From the NCBI RefSeq assembly GCF_001660705.2, contig NZ_LYBV02000030.1:230224-294223 (forward strand): a DNA stretch of 64,000 bases, read 5' to 3'. Of this stretch, positions 1-8,796 are shown piece after piece. Under the pieces are notes generated by a model that searched no databases, was not told the origin of the DNA, and saw only the letters and a program-made list of their open reading frames with translations. Each line of letters begins with the position of its first letter. Position 1 is the first letter of the stretch. A program made the position numbers and the translations under genes. The DNA comes from Saccharicrinis aurantiacus. Its GTDB lineage: Bacteria; Bacteroidota; Bacteroidia; Bacteroidales; Marinilabiliaceae.

Positions 1-906
1 ATACTCTTGATAAGCTAATTTTTTGTATTCATTTTCAGGTAAGCTTTGATCAATATCCATATGCATACCCATGTTACGTATTACATTTCTGTGACCAACA
101 GATGAACCAATAGTATCTATTAAACTGTTGTTGTAACCTCTGGTTGCTACCGATCCATTATTTTGGTTATCATATAAACTGGCAGGTTCAGGAATCTCAA
201 CATCCTCGAGATAATTTGAATAGCGTGGTGCAAATTCAAACATATCATGCGGTGCTTTAAAATGATGTAAAAGCATAAATGGCTTGCTTTTATCCCTCTT
301 GTTCTGTAACCAATTGAGTGAGGCATCTGTTACAATATCAGACGAATGACCCTCGTATCTTTTACCTGCGAACGTACCTTTTGCACGATGAACCTTATAA
401 TTATATACTGAGTCGGTGCTACCTTTTTCGTACATAACCGGGTTAAAATATTCGCCTTGGTTGTAAAATACCTTATAATAATCAAAAGCATTCGGCTGAT
501 CTTTCAAATGCCATTTGCCAATTACCGCAGTTTCGTATCCTATTTTTTGCATTTCTTGCGGTAGATATTGCTTGCTGGCAGGTAGGTGTCCGTCTAAATC
601 TAATACCCCGTTAGCCTGACTATATTGCCCTGTAATGATTGTTGCTCTCGATGGTGTACATATGGCATTTGTGCAGAAGGCATTTTCAAATAACATACCT
701 TCGTTTGCAATTCTATCAATATTTGGTGTAGGATTTAGTTTTGCCAAGCGACTACCATATGCACCAATGGCCTGAGATGTATGATCATCAGACATGATGA
801 ATAAAATATTTGGCTTTTTAGGAGTCCCTATTTTTTTCACCTTTCCATTACACGCTGTTATTATAGCTATCAGAAGTATAATTAGTGCTAATTGTGTGTT
901 TTTCAT
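1..906 (-). CDS. Sulfatase, lipoprotein, C-terminus cut by window edge
   Basis: Type I sulfatase that hydrolyses sulfate esters, probably on sulfated polysaccharide. The start is the ATG at 904-906; the frame stays open to the left edge, so the C-terminus is missing. The N-terminus is a lipoprotein signal with a lipobox ending T-A-C at residue 19, placing it on a membrane surface facing the periplasm or outside. Metal-binding Asp-Asp lies at residues 40-41 (MSDD). The formylglycine motif C-T-P-S-R starts at Cys83, followed by a GKWHL segment. The Cys-type motif needs a formylglycine-generating enzyme, which is not in this window. It lies 61 bases downstream of the next sulfatase on the same strand, so they are probably co-transcribed. 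The substrate cannot be read from sequence. Confidence 0.92.
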   Translation of the reverse strand, partial: MKNTQLALIILLIAIITACNGKVKKIGTPKKPNILFIMSDDHTSQAIGAYGSRLAKLNPTPNIDRIANEGMLFENAFCTNAICTPSRATIITGQYSQANGVLDLDGHLPASKQYLPQEMQKIGYETAVIGKWHLKDQPNAFDYYKVFYNQGEYFNPVMYEKGSTDSVYNYKVHRAKGTFAGKRYEGHSSDIVTDASLNWLQNKRDKSKPFMLLHHFKAPHDMFEFAPRYSNYLEDVEIPEPASLYDNQNNGSVATRGYNNSLIDTIGSSVGHRNVIRNMGMHMDIDQSLPENEYKKLAYQEY

Positions 907-967
907 ATTGTTTTTTAGTTTGTTTCTTCGAATTATTGTTAAAGACTATTATGTCTTTGTATCGCCT

Positions 968-2422
968 TTATTCGTGTTTTTGCTTTTTAACTTTTTGAGC
1001 ATTTTTAGGTAAAGCACCTTCATAAAACTGATCTCTCTTTTTATGATAGTCTTTATAACCAAGCATATTACATGGAATATTATTTTTGTTCCACTCAGTC
1101 CAACTTTTGTAAAGTACCTCTGCACGTTCGGGGTGCTTGCTCATTAAATCTTTAGCTTCACTAGCATCATCTGGTAAATAATATAATTCAGGTTTATTGC
1201 TGTCTTTGTCATTTACACTTTTCATTTTATCAGATGCTAATATGGCCCAATTTTTTCCATTGCCGCCACGCCAATAAATGAACTGATGCGGAGCACCTTT
1301 ATCTTTACCTGAGGCAAATGGGATTAAATCAACGCCTTCCATTTGAGGAGACGTGTTGGCATTAGCACCTGCAACAGCAACGGCAGTTCGTGCAATATCA
1401 AGTGAGTTTACAGGGTATTCAATTACCGTATTGGCTGGTATTTGTGCGGGCCAAGATGCGATAAATGGTACATGTACCCCGCCATCGTAAAAGTTGCCTT
1501 TTCCTCCTCTGAAAGGTTTGTTGCTTGACCCATTTCCTTTAGTTGGCTGCTTAGTAGAGCCTATTGGGCCGCCATTATCACTTAAAAAGAAAACCAAGGT
1601 ATTCTCGTAAATATCGTTCTTCTTTAGTGCGTTCATTACCTCGCCAATACCGCGGTCCATAACATCAATCATAGCGGCATATACTTGGCGTTTTTTATTT
1701 TTAATGTGTGCGTAACTTTCAATATCTTCTTTAGGGGCTTGCAATGGCATGTGTGGGGCATTGTAAGCTACGTACAAAAAGAATGGGTTGTTTTTATTTT
1801 CGTTTACAAAGTTTACTGCATCGTGACTTAAGGCTGTGGTTAAATATCCTTCGAAGTCAGCAGGTCGTTTATTACGAACCAATCCTTGTAAATATGCTTC
1901 CCATACGGGTTTTGTCATGTCTATTCTGAAATAGTCATGACCACCACCTAGAAAACCATAAAAATAATCGAAGCCTCTGTTATTCGGATGAAAATCTTCA
2001 GCAGCACCTAAGTGCCATTTTCCTATGGCGCCAGTTTTATAGCCTACTTCTTGTAAACGCTCAGGGAATAATTTTTCACTCTTGCTTATTCCTAAATTAG
2101 GGTTAGCCGGGTCATAAGCCGGATTTGTTTCGAAGCCAAAACGATAAGGGTAACGTCCCGAAAGTAATGCGGCTCTACTTGGTGCACAAAACGAATGGTT
2201 TGCGTAGCCATGAGTGAATATTGCTCCTGAAGCTGCTATTTTATCAAGGTTAGGAGTAAGTATATCTGTTGCTCCTGTAAATCCTGCATCTTGATATCCC
2301 ATATCATCAGCCATAAAAATAATGATGTTGGGTTTGCTTGCTGTGTTTTGTGCATTACAATAAACAGAGCTTATAGCAAGAAAAGATAGCAAGGAAATCA
2401 ATGAGCGTTTTAGTAATTCCAT
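968..2422 (-). CDS. Sulfatase (type I, Cys-type), secreted
   Basis: Full-length 484-residue arylsulfatase-family enzyme. A signal peptide of about 24 residues ends in C-N-A-Q. Residues 38-40 (A-D-D) supply the calcium-binding aspartates. The sulfatase signature C-A-P-S-R begins at Cys79, the residue converted to formylglycine. GKWHLG (about residue 135) and SDNGGP (about residue 282) are further conserved blocks. The usual family length is 450-550, so nothing is missing. It has no lipobox, unlike its neighbour, so the pair may act in different compartments. The C-terminal tail is Lys-rich and shows no clear T9SS sorting domain. It probably desulfates algal or host glycans; the specific substrate is unknown. 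It is the upstream gene of a two-sulfatase unit. Confidence 0.95.
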   Translation of the reverse strand: MELLKRSLISLLSFLAISSVYCNAQNTASKPNIIIFMADDMGYQDAGFTGATDILTPNLDKIAASGAIFTHGYANHSFCAPSRAALLSGRYPYRFGFETNPAYDPANPNLGISKSEKLFPERLQEVGYKTGAIGKWHLGAAEDFHPNNRGFDYFYGFLGGGHDYFRIDMTKPVWEAYLQGLVRNKRPADFEGYLTTALSHDAVNFVNENKNNPFFLYVAYNAPHMPLQAPKEDIESYAHIKNKKRQVYAAMIDVMDRGIGEVMNALKKNDIYENTLVFFLSDNGGPIGSTKQPTKGNGSSNKPFRGGKGNFYDGGVHVPFIASWPAQIPANTVIEYPVNSLDIARTAVAVAGANANTSPQMEGVDLIPFASGKDKGAPHQFIYWRGGNGKNWAILASDKMKSVNDKDSNKPELYYLPDDASEAKDLMSKHPERAEVLYKSWTEWNKNNIPCNMLGYKDYHKKRDQFYEGALPKNAQKVKKQKHE

Positions 2423-2705
2423 AAGAAGTATATTTTTTAGTCGTAATACAAATATGGAATATAGAGCTCAATATAAACGGGTACTAAACAGGGTAAAAAC
2501 CAAGGCTGTTTAGTAATTTGAGTATTTATATAGTGAGGGTGTGAAGGGGTGTGTATGAAATGTAATGTTTCAACCCATTGATAGGTAGTTCTATATGGGT
2601 TTTTGTTGGAGTGGTAAAATTTATTTAAAAAAAGCGGGTAGAATAGGGGTAATTTGATGAGGCTAAGAAATGTTATACATGTATTTATGAGTAATGGAAA
2701 TGTGT

Positions 2706-2846
2706 CTTGCAGTAGTGATAGAAACGACAGTGAATGCTTTGTGCACGTATTTTATAGGGAGGGTGTAGGCGACCAACGGAAGCACACGCACCGACCATAT
2801 AAAATAAGATGCGCAAAGCATTTACTAGAGTGGATAGCACGTTTAA
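2706..2846 (+). repeat. Palindromic intergenic element, copy 1 of 4
   Basis: This occupies most of the 462-base gap between the sulfatase pair and the LolA-like gene. The arms at 2731-2755 and 2798-2823 are complementary over about 25 bases with few mismatches, around a GC-richer loop containing GGCGACC and AGCACACGCACC. Flanks carry GTGATAGAAACGACAG on the left and GTGGATAGCAC on the right. The same end motifs and loop motif recur at 47771-47930, 51836-51990 and 57037-57150. An 80-codon open frame (2654-2896) crosses the element but reads straight through the hairpin and overlaps the gene behind it, so I do not call it a gene. The remaining gap sequence (2423-2705) is AT-rich without recognisable content. 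Confidence 0.7.
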
Positions 2847-2884
2847 CTGCCCAAATTAATATTCGGCAGTATATGGAATGGGTG

Positions 2885-3616
2885 CTATTGCTTTAATGCG
2901 GCTTTTGTAAATATATACTCAGGAATATCTTGATTGAATTTAATGCTGATAACATTCATATCTGTTCCTTTTCCTTGTTTAAGCATATCTTTGTAATTCA
3001 TTTTAGTAGGATACCATCTATTATTAAATTTTTTAACCTCACTTACTGTAAATTGTTTTAATAGTTGTCCGCTTTTAGCATAGAGTTCTTCCTTAAGGGG
3101 AATGAACTTTTGTTTGTCGACCCACATTTTTCTGCTATGATATGCAATGTCGTTTACTGTGGCATTGAGTTCGAGAACATAAACCGCTTTATCTTCGTAA
3201 GTTTCTTCACCTATAATATTAGCTTCATATACTTCACTTAGTTTTCTATCGTCCATAGCATCTTCGTAAGACATATCAGACCCCATTACTGATTGACGAA
3301 GCATGTGTCCGGATATTTGTATGGTACGATCGGTGCTAGGCGAGTATATCCAAAGCTTATCAGTTAGCTTTAGCATTTTTGTGCCTTTTTCGCGAGCTGG
3401 TGAAAGGTATTCGGTAAACGATTTTTCAGTTCCTACGGTATAGGTAATGGAAGTGATGGTTCTGCTGTTTCGCTTGCCATGAATTGTCATGCTTGATTCG
3501 ATAATTTGATTATCAGATGACATGTTATCGTCGATTTTTTGTAGAATTTCGGAAGCGGTTTGTGCCCAGATTGAAATGGATAAAAGACTTAATATGATGA
3601 TGGCTATGTATTTCAT
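2885..3616 (-). CDS. LolA-like outer-membrane lipoprotein-sorting protein
   Basis: 243 residues with a cleavable signal peptide (ending S-I-W-A-Q near residue 19). The fold type is that of periplasmic LolA-like carriers (the PF17131-type 'outer membrane lipoprotein-sorting protein' family): repeated amphipathic beta-strands, the K-x-L-W-I-Y-S-P block near residue 88, and a late W-Y-P-T-K-M segment typical of this family. Family members bind a lipid or lipoprotein in a hydrophobic half-barrel and ferry it across the periplasm. It is the last gene of a TetR-controlled operon containing LolD-like and LolC/E-like components and an outer-membrane barrel, so it is probably the periplasmic shuttle of that system rather than the housekeeping LolA. 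The cargo is not identifiable. Confidence 0.82.
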   Translation of the reverse strand: MKYIAIIILSLLSISIWAQTASEILQKIDDNMSSDNQIIESSMTIHGKRNSRTITSITYTVGTEKSFTEYLSPAREKGTKMLKLTDKLWIYSPSTDRTIQISGHMLRQSVMGSDMSYEDAMDDRKLSEVYEANIIGEETYEDKAVYVLELNATVNDIAYHSRKMWVDKQKFIPLKEELYAKSGQLLKQFTVSEVKKFNNRWYPTKMNYKDMLKQGKGTDMNVISIKFNQDIPEYIFTKAALKQ

Positions 3617-3667
3617 GATTTTATTATTTGTTGATTAACTAGTTGTAACATAATGCTTATAATTCCA

Positions 3668-4939
3668 TTAGACCTCTAATTCTTTAAAAAGAGTGGCTGT
3701 TTTTCTTTTGTAGATTGAGTATCCGGCTAGTGCATTACCTAAAGTCATGGCAAATAAGCCTGGTATAAAGCCAATGTAAAATAAATCAGGCGTTACTATA
3801 GCTCTGTATACTGGCGGCATCATCATATCTACGTTTTTCATTAAATCACTAAAATCGATACCATTCTCTTGGAGGTAAAAGCAGGCACTTAATCCGAATA
3901 TTGTACCCACAATAGAACCAATAGAGCCTATAATGATCGCTTCGTAAATGATGGTTTTATAGATGTGGCTTTTTTCTTCGCCCAAAGCTAAGCGAACGCC
4001 ATACTCGCTATAACGACGCAGACCGCCCAATAGGCCAGTATTCCATAAAACAATTGACATGGCTACAATAAATATAAATACCATTATGCTAGTCATATTT
4101 TCAGCTTGCATTAACATCTCTTTTAGTCCGCCTTGATCGGTAAGTTTATACATTTGTGGTGAATATTCATCATCGGCTTTGGTGTACTTATTATTGAAAT
4201 TGGTTTTAATAAGTTCAGCCTGATTATCGTTATAGTCGCCGTTAAAATACCCTAATATTTCGCTGGTAACATCAAGCATATCTAAGGCTTGTTGCGCATC
4301 GCTAATGTCAATAATTATGGCACCTCTATCGAGGGCACTCATTCCAAAATTTAAAGTGCCCGAGACTTTAAAGGTTTGAAAGGTCATACTTCCGTGCATG
4401 GTAGATCCAAATAAAGTAATATCATCACCTACGTTTACTCCAAATCGTTCGGCAAATTCATTACTGATTAAGGCCTGTCCGTTTTTGCTAGGCAGGCTTC
4501 CTTTAACCAGTGATTTGGTAATATTCATTCTGTTGGCCTCGTGCGAGTTTGGGCTTAGTAAATCAATTGCTTTTCCGATGGCCGGACCTTGTGCCCGAGT
4601 TTCACCATTGCTATCTGGAACATCCAACAGGCCTCCGAAGTGGATGCGTTGTACCCATTCCATTTCTGGATTCTCTTTTTGCAAGATACTCAACCATTTA
4701 TTGGCATCCATCAGCGCTAAATCATTAGGCAATTGCTTTTCGTTTTCAGCATAGGCTTGGGTCATTACCTTAACGTGACCTGTTGTAAATTTGGCATTAA
4801 GGTCAATCATATCTGTAAAGATACCCTTCATCCATCCACTCATAAAAATGGTTAGAAAAACCCCAATGGAAATAATAATAACCGGTAGCAAACTTCGGCT
4901 TTTATCTCGTAATATTCCTTTAAATAGAAATTGTATCAT
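3668..4939 (-). CDS. FtsX/LolC-E-type ABC transporter permease
   Basis: 423 residues. There is one membrane segment near residues 17-37, then a large periplasmic domain (about 40-280, MacB-PCD-like), then three C-terminal membrane segments near 285-305, 330-355 and 385-410. This is the standard four-helix layout of FtsX-superfamily permeases (LolC/LolE, MacB). Such proteins do not pump small solutes; they extrude lipoproteins or lipids, or transmit force to the periplasm. It is the second of two permeases in the operon and is separated from the other by 122 bases, the widest gap inside the operon. It presumably forms a heterodimer with the 5062-6231 product on the ATPase at 6232-6921. Confidence 0.88.
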   Translation of the reverse strand: MIQFLFKGILRDKSRSLLPVIIISIGVFLTIFMSGWMKGIFTDMIDLNAKFTTGHVKVMTQAYAENEKQLPNDLALMDANKWLSILQKENPEMEWVQRIHFGGLLDVPDSNGETRAQGPAIGKAIDLLSPNSHEANRMNITKSLVKGSLPSKNGQALISNEFAERFGVNVGDDITLFGSTMHGSMTFQTFKVSGTLNFGMSALDRGAIIIDISDAQQALDMLDVTSEILGYFNGDYNDNQAELIKTNFNNKYTKADDEYSPQMYKLTDQGGLKEMLMQAENMTSIMVFIFIVAMSIVLWNTGLLGGLRRYSEYGVRLALGEEKSHIYKTIIYEAIIIGSIGSIVGTIFGLSACFYLQENGIDFSDLMKNVDMMMPPVYRAIVTPDLFYIGFIPGLFAMTLGNALAGYSIYKRKTATLFKELEV

Positions 4940-5061
4940 TTGAGTATAATTAGTCTTCTTATATTTTTGTTGCTCAATGTTTACTTGAGCTTAGTATTGA
5001 GTCAATTAAGTTTGTATATGCGAGTTTTGTATGTAATTGTAGAGAAGCCTTGAGTTATTCG

Positions 5062-6231
5062 TTATTGAATTTTTCCTTTTAAAGCTTCAGTTGGTTTAAG
5101 TTTCGCAATTTTACGTGCTGGCATATAACTTACTATTGTTGCCGAAATAATAACCAATAGGAGAGAGCTGATTATTAAATCTAAGCTATAGTAAGGGTAA
5201 ATGGTGTCGGCAATGGTGATGCCCGCATCTTGCGAGTTTGCCGCCATTGGAATGCCAACCTTGTTGAGCCATATGAATAGTGGTATGCCATAAATAGCTC
5301 CAACTAGTGCAGCTAAAATGCTATGTGCTCCTCCTTCAACGGTGAAAATACCTACTACTTGAGAGCGTGTCATACCCATTGCAATGTAGGTTCCAATTTC
5401 TTTTTGTCGTCGAAAAATTGACAATACTTGCGTATCGAATATGGCTAAGAGAGCAATTATAAGTAGTAGGCCACTCATAATAATCCCTCCGGCCTTTTTG
5501 GATTGTATCATAGCATCAAAATCAGTTAATAAAAAGTCGGGTGTTTTAAAATCCCAATTTGTAATATCGTATAATTTAGAATCCTTACCAGCAACTAAGA
5601 TGCTTGCCTCATTAGTCATTCCAGTCATTTTTTGCAATACTTCAATGTTGAGATACATATTGCCATTTTCAACTGAAGGAACATCCGTTTTAAAGATGGA
5701 TGCAATCTTAATTTCTATTGCATCAAACATTCCATTTTTATCGCGCCAACGCACCAATACTTTATCTCCAACACTCAGTTTATTTTCATCTGCCAAGCGT
5801 TTACCTATTATTGCGCAGGTTTCGTTTGAGCTAAACCTTAAATCCGACGTGGGTAATTTTAAAATATTTTGCTTTGGATCAACCCCTTTCAGTAATACAC
5901 TCTGCATCCTACCTTGAGGATACATATTGGCTTGTACTAATAAAATGGGAGTGAGTAAGCCTTTTTTTATTTGTTGTATAATTGGTTCTGATATAACTTG
6001 ATGAGCATCTTGGTAGGTATATGGGTCGTATCTGTCGAAAGAGGGTTCCCAATATTGTCCTTGACCAATTTCCCAGTCTTGCGTATCGTTGCGGGCTTGA
6101 CGATTCCAACCTTCAATCATTCCGTTATAAAATATCATCAACACAAATGCGAATGAAAGAACAGAAACATTTAGCCAAGTGCGCAAACCTGCACCAACTA
6201 AATTTTTATATGCGAGTTTTATGGCAATCAT
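5062..6231 (-). CDS. FtsX/LolC-E-type ABC transporter permease
   Basis: 389 residues with the same architecture as its downstream neighbour: an N-terminal membrane helix (about 18-37), a periplasmic MacB-PCD-like domain to about residue 250, and three C-terminal helices. A conserved cytoplasmic stretch (R-R-Q-K-E-I-G-T near 277) is the coupling region expected to contact the ATPase, and the C-terminus carries the family's typical P-A-R-K-I-A-K-L-K-P-x-E-A-L. The ATG directly abuts the stop codon of the ATPase gene with no spacer, implying translational coupling. It is likely one half of a heterodimeric LolCE-like channel. Confidence 0.9.
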   Translation of the reverse strand: MIAIKLAYKNLVGAGLRTWLNVSVLSFAFVLMIFYNGMIEGWNRQARNDTQDWEIGQGQYWEPSFDRYDPYTYQDAHQVISEPIIQQIKKGLLTPILLVQANMYPQGRMQSVLLKGVDPKQNILKLPTSDLRFSSNETCAIIGKRLADENKLSVGDKVLVRWRDKNGMFDAIEIKIASIFKTDVPSVENGNMYLNIEVLQKMTGMTNEASILVAGKDSKLYDITNWDFKTPDFLLTDFDAMIQSKKAGGIIMSGLLLIIALLAIFDTQVLSIFRRQKEIGTYIAMGMTRSQVVGIFTVEGGAHSILAALVGAIYGIPLFIWLNKVGIPMAANSQDAGITIADTIYPYYSLDLIISSLLLVIISATIVSYMPARKIAKLKPTEALKGKIQ

Positions 6232-6921
6232 TTAAGCATTTTTTATAGTGTCACTGATTACTTTACCATCCTCGAGCGAAATAAGTCTATTTAAATATTG
6301 CATTACTTTTTCATCATGTGTAGAAAATAGAAAAGTTACGCCCAATTCTTTATTTAGCTTTTGCATGGTTTGCAGAATATGATGCGAATTTTTTGAATCG
6401 AGATTAGCGGTAGGCTCGTCTGCTAAAACAATCTGTGGCTTTTTAACCATGGCACGAGCTATAGCAACACGTTGACACTCTCCGCCAGATAACATGCTAG
6501 GTTTCGACTTTATCTTATCCGTTAATCCGACCCACTCCAAAGCCTCCATTACCGCATTTTTGCGTTGTGTCGCATTTTTGTTTTGAAGCAAAAGTGGGAA
6601 TTCAACATTTTCAAATACCGTGTAAACAGGTAGTAGGTTATAGGTTTGAAAAATAAATCCGATATGTTGGTTTCTCAGCATAGCTGCCTCTTTGTGACTT
6701 AACTCAGCAATTGACTTATTCATAACAATGGCACTTCCATAGCTTGGAGAATCTAAAGATCCGATGATATTTAATAGAGTTGTTTTACCAGATCCACTAG
6801 GGCCTACAAGTCCGGTGAATTCGCCCTCTTTAAAATTTAAATTAATATCATTTAAGGCAGTAAACTCTCCGTTACCAACAGGATATTTTTTTACTAAATT
6901 ATTTAATTGTATGATGTTCAT
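6232..6921 (-). CDS. ABC transporter ATP-binding protein, LolD/MacB type
   Basis: 229-residue nucleotide-binding subunit. The Walker A motif GPSGSGKTT is at residues 40-48, the Q-loop lies in the F-I-F-Q-T-Y-N-L-L-P stretch that is diagnostic of the LolD/MacB/FtsE subgroup, the signature L-S-G-G-E is near residue 143, and Walker B with D-loop (VLADEPTANLD) is near 165. The switch histidine is in S-T-H-D-E. All catalytic residues are present. It powers the two FtsX-type permeases encoded immediately downstream. Its promoter is presumably upstream of tetR, since it follows the barrel gene by only 27 bases. Confidence 0.95.
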   Translation of the reverse strand: MNIIQLNNLVKKYPVGNGEFTALNDINLNFKEGEFTGLVGPSGSGKTTLLNIIGSLDSPSYGSAIVMNKSIAELSHKEAAMLRNQHIGFIFQTYNLLPVYTVFENVEFPLLLQNKNATQRKNAVMEALEWVGLTDKIKSKPSMLSGGECQRVAIARAMVKKPQIVLADEPTANLDSKNSHHILQTMQKLNKELGVTFLFSTHDEKVMQYLNRLISLEDGKVISDTIKNA

Positions 6922-6948
6922 TATATATGAATTGTTGTTGATTTCGTT

Positions 6949-8094
6949 TTAATGGTTAAATACAAACATAAATTGAATGCCCTTTCCTGCATATAGATTT
7001 TGTATTCCTCCGGTAGGTACTACTGCATTTTCGGGATTCCAGTATGCCATTAAGTAAAATGTGGTTTTGTCGAAACTACGAAACCAATTTACGAAATTAT
7101 AAATCTGTTTTTGTTCCCAGTTATAGTAGCTTATTGCTTGTATGTTATCAAACATTCCTATGGGATACATCATCGAAAGTGCTGTATTGTTATTTGTATT
7201 GGCAAACTCAAAAGCATTTTCGTCGTTAGAGAAAAGCATATGCTCAAGGGTTACATTAAGTCCAGCACCAAGGTTAAAAGTATAATCACTTCCTAAAGTA
7301 AATATTTGTTGATGCGTTAGTGCGCCTACATATTTCGATTTATTTACATATGCACCTTCAAACCAAAGACCAACAACCAAGTCCCATTTGCCGTCTATTC
7401 CTATTCTGTTTTCAGGTATCTTTTCATATTCAGGAATCACACCTTCAAATTCCTCTGAGTTTGCCACTCTATGGTGATAAGAAATTCCGGTTTCTCCCAT
7501 GGGTACCGGAAATTGAATTCTACCACCAAATTCTGGAATAGTTTTATTAGTGCCAATTACTTCCATCCCTTTTTGGTTATTATTCCCGTATAAGCTCCAT
7601 AACCATATATTGGCATTGTTTAGAAAGTAATACCTAGCAAGAGCACCATAAACCCCATCAGTAAGTTGCAGCGGATCGCGCGGATCTACTTGATCGAACC
7701 AACGCAGCGCACGTAAAATTTGAGCAGTACCAAAGTCAATTTTTTGGAGGCCTATTCTAACCTCAAGTTGATCTGTAGAATATCTTCCCCATAAACGATA
7801 AGCGTTTAGGCTAGCGTTACCCTCTGCCTTATCCCAAAATTGAATTCCCACATCGCCAACAGCATTGGCCGAAGCTTCAAAATCGATTTTATAATTTGTA
7901 CTAGTGTTGAATTCGTAATTTAGTTGCGGGATATAACGAGTGCCTACATAAACGGGATATGTATTATTGTTATTATAATGCACCCAACTAGATAGTTGAC
8001 CTTTAAACTCGAGTTTGTTTTCTTCTTCTTTCGATTGCGAAAACGCGTTTAATGAGGCGAAAATTAGAATTGATATGTGTAAGATTTTATTCAT
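6949..8094 (-). CDS. Outer-membrane beta-barrel protein of the ABC operon
   Basis: 381 residues with a signal peptide ending F-S-Q (about residue 20), alternating aromatic/polar strands and a C-terminal F-x-F-N-H, as in outer-membrane barrels. The block R-I-G-L-Q-K-I-D-F-G-T-A followed by R-A-L-R-W-F-D-Q-V-D-P-R-D-P (about residues 117-145) resembles the motif seen in DUF1302-type porins. From general knowledge, those porins often sit next to MMPL/RND exporters and LolA-like proteins; here the inner-membrane partner is an ABC pump. The start overlaps the tetR stop by 8 bases. It is probably the outer-membrane component of the trans-envelope route. Family assignment is tentative; barrel topology is more secure. 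Confidence 0.75.
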   Translation of the reverse strand: MNKILHISILIFASLNAFSQSKEEENKLEFKGQLSSWVHYNNNNTYPVYVGTRYIPQLNYEFNTSTNYKIDFEASANAVGDVGIQFWDKAEGNASLNAYRLWGRYSTDQLEVRIGLQKIDFGTAQILRALRWFDQVDPRDPLQLTDGVYGALARYYFLNNANIWLWSLYGNNNQKGMEVIGTNKTIPEFGGRIQFPVPMGETGISYHHRVANSEEFEGVIPEYEKIPENRIGIDGKWDLVVGLWFEGAYVNKSKYVGALTHQQIFTLGSDYTFNLGAGLNVTLEHMLFSNDENAFEFANTNNNTALSMMYPIGMFDNIQAISYYNWEQKQIYNFVNWFRSFDKTTFYLMAYWNPENAVVPTGGIQNLYAGKGIQFMFVFNH

Positions 8095-8671
8095 CTCGAA
8101 CTCCTAAGCCATAAAATAAAAATCGCAAGGATTCCATGATCAACTCTTCAGGATTCTCATATTGATTTACTAAATCAAGATTCTCAAATATTAAATTCAT
8201 TTGATTTAATTGAAATAAAACAAAGTCTATTTTTATGTCAGATCTCATCAGCTTATTTTTCTGAGATTCAATTAAGAATTCAATAAACAAATTAAGAGAC
8301 TCCTTTCCTTTTTCTTCTATTAATAAGGATAATTTATCATCCTGTAATTGATTGATATCTTTTAATAGTTCGATACTAATACCTTGAGCGCTTTTTCTTT
8401 TGAGAATAAAAAGCTGTTTCATCTTTTCAGTGAATTCAATATTTGATGACAAGATTTCTTTGAATTCGTTTAATGATTCATCATAAATTTCGGATAGGAT
8501 TGAATGAACAAGCGCTATTTTATTGGGAAAGAATTTATAGAAAGTCATTTTGCTAACTTTTGCTTCTCTACATATTTCCTCAATACTAACACGTTTAATA
8601 CCATATTTCCAGAAAAGGTCTTTTCCTTTAGTACTTATGGCAATTAATTTGGATTGTTTTGTAGGTGTCAT
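8087..8671 (-). CDS. TetR/AcrR-family transcriptional regulator
   Basis: 194 residues from the ATG at 8669-8671. A longer in-frame start at 8710 would translate through the palindrome at 8684-8703, so I prefer the shorter form. The N-terminal helix-turn-helix is clear (S-I-E-E-I-C-R-E-A-K-V-S-K-M-T-F-Y-K-F-F, residues about 27-46). The rest is an all-helical ligand-binding domain of unknown specificity. It is the first gene of the operon that also encodes the barrel, ATPase, permeases and LolA-like protein, and overlaps the barrel start by 8 bases. TetR proteins usually repress their own operon and release on ligand binding, so the system is probably inducible by its cargo or a toxic lipid-like compound. 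Confidence 0.93.
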   Translation of the reverse strand: MTPTKQSKLIAISTKGKDLFWKYGIKRVSIEEICREAKVSKMTFYKFFPNKIALVHSILSEIYDESLNEFKEILSSNIEFTEKMKQLFILKRKSAQGISIELLKDINQLQDDKLSLLIEEKGKESLNLFIEFLIESQKNKLMRSDIKIDFVLFQLNQMNLIFENLDLVNQYENPEELIMESLRFLFYGLGVRDE

Positions 8672-8683
8672 TTTAGTACAAAA

Positions 8684-8703
8684 TTTTCGTAAATGTACGA
8701 AAA
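8684..8703. promoter_or_regulatory. Probable TetR operator (perfect palindrome)
   Basis: TTTTCGTA, four spacer bases, then TACGAAAA: a perfect 8-base inverted repeat 13 bases upstream of the tetR ATG. On the minus strand it overlaps a -7-like TATTTTTCG, so an occupied site would block the operon promoter. Two flanking TTAGTACAA sequences (near 8672 and 8713) repeat a related half-motif. The length and symmetry fit TetR-family operators. Confidence 0.65.
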
Positions 8704-8796
8704 ATATCAATTAGTACAATTATCGTCTATTTTTATAGTAAGTGATTGACTGTGTAAGAAACTTTATTTTGTTAATTTCGCCTTAAAATAAAACCA

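Noticed and set aside
2654..2896. 80-codon open frame between the sulfatase and LolA-like genes
   Set aside because: It runs through both arms of palindrome copy 1, overlaps the end of the LolA-like gene and has no protein-like pattern.
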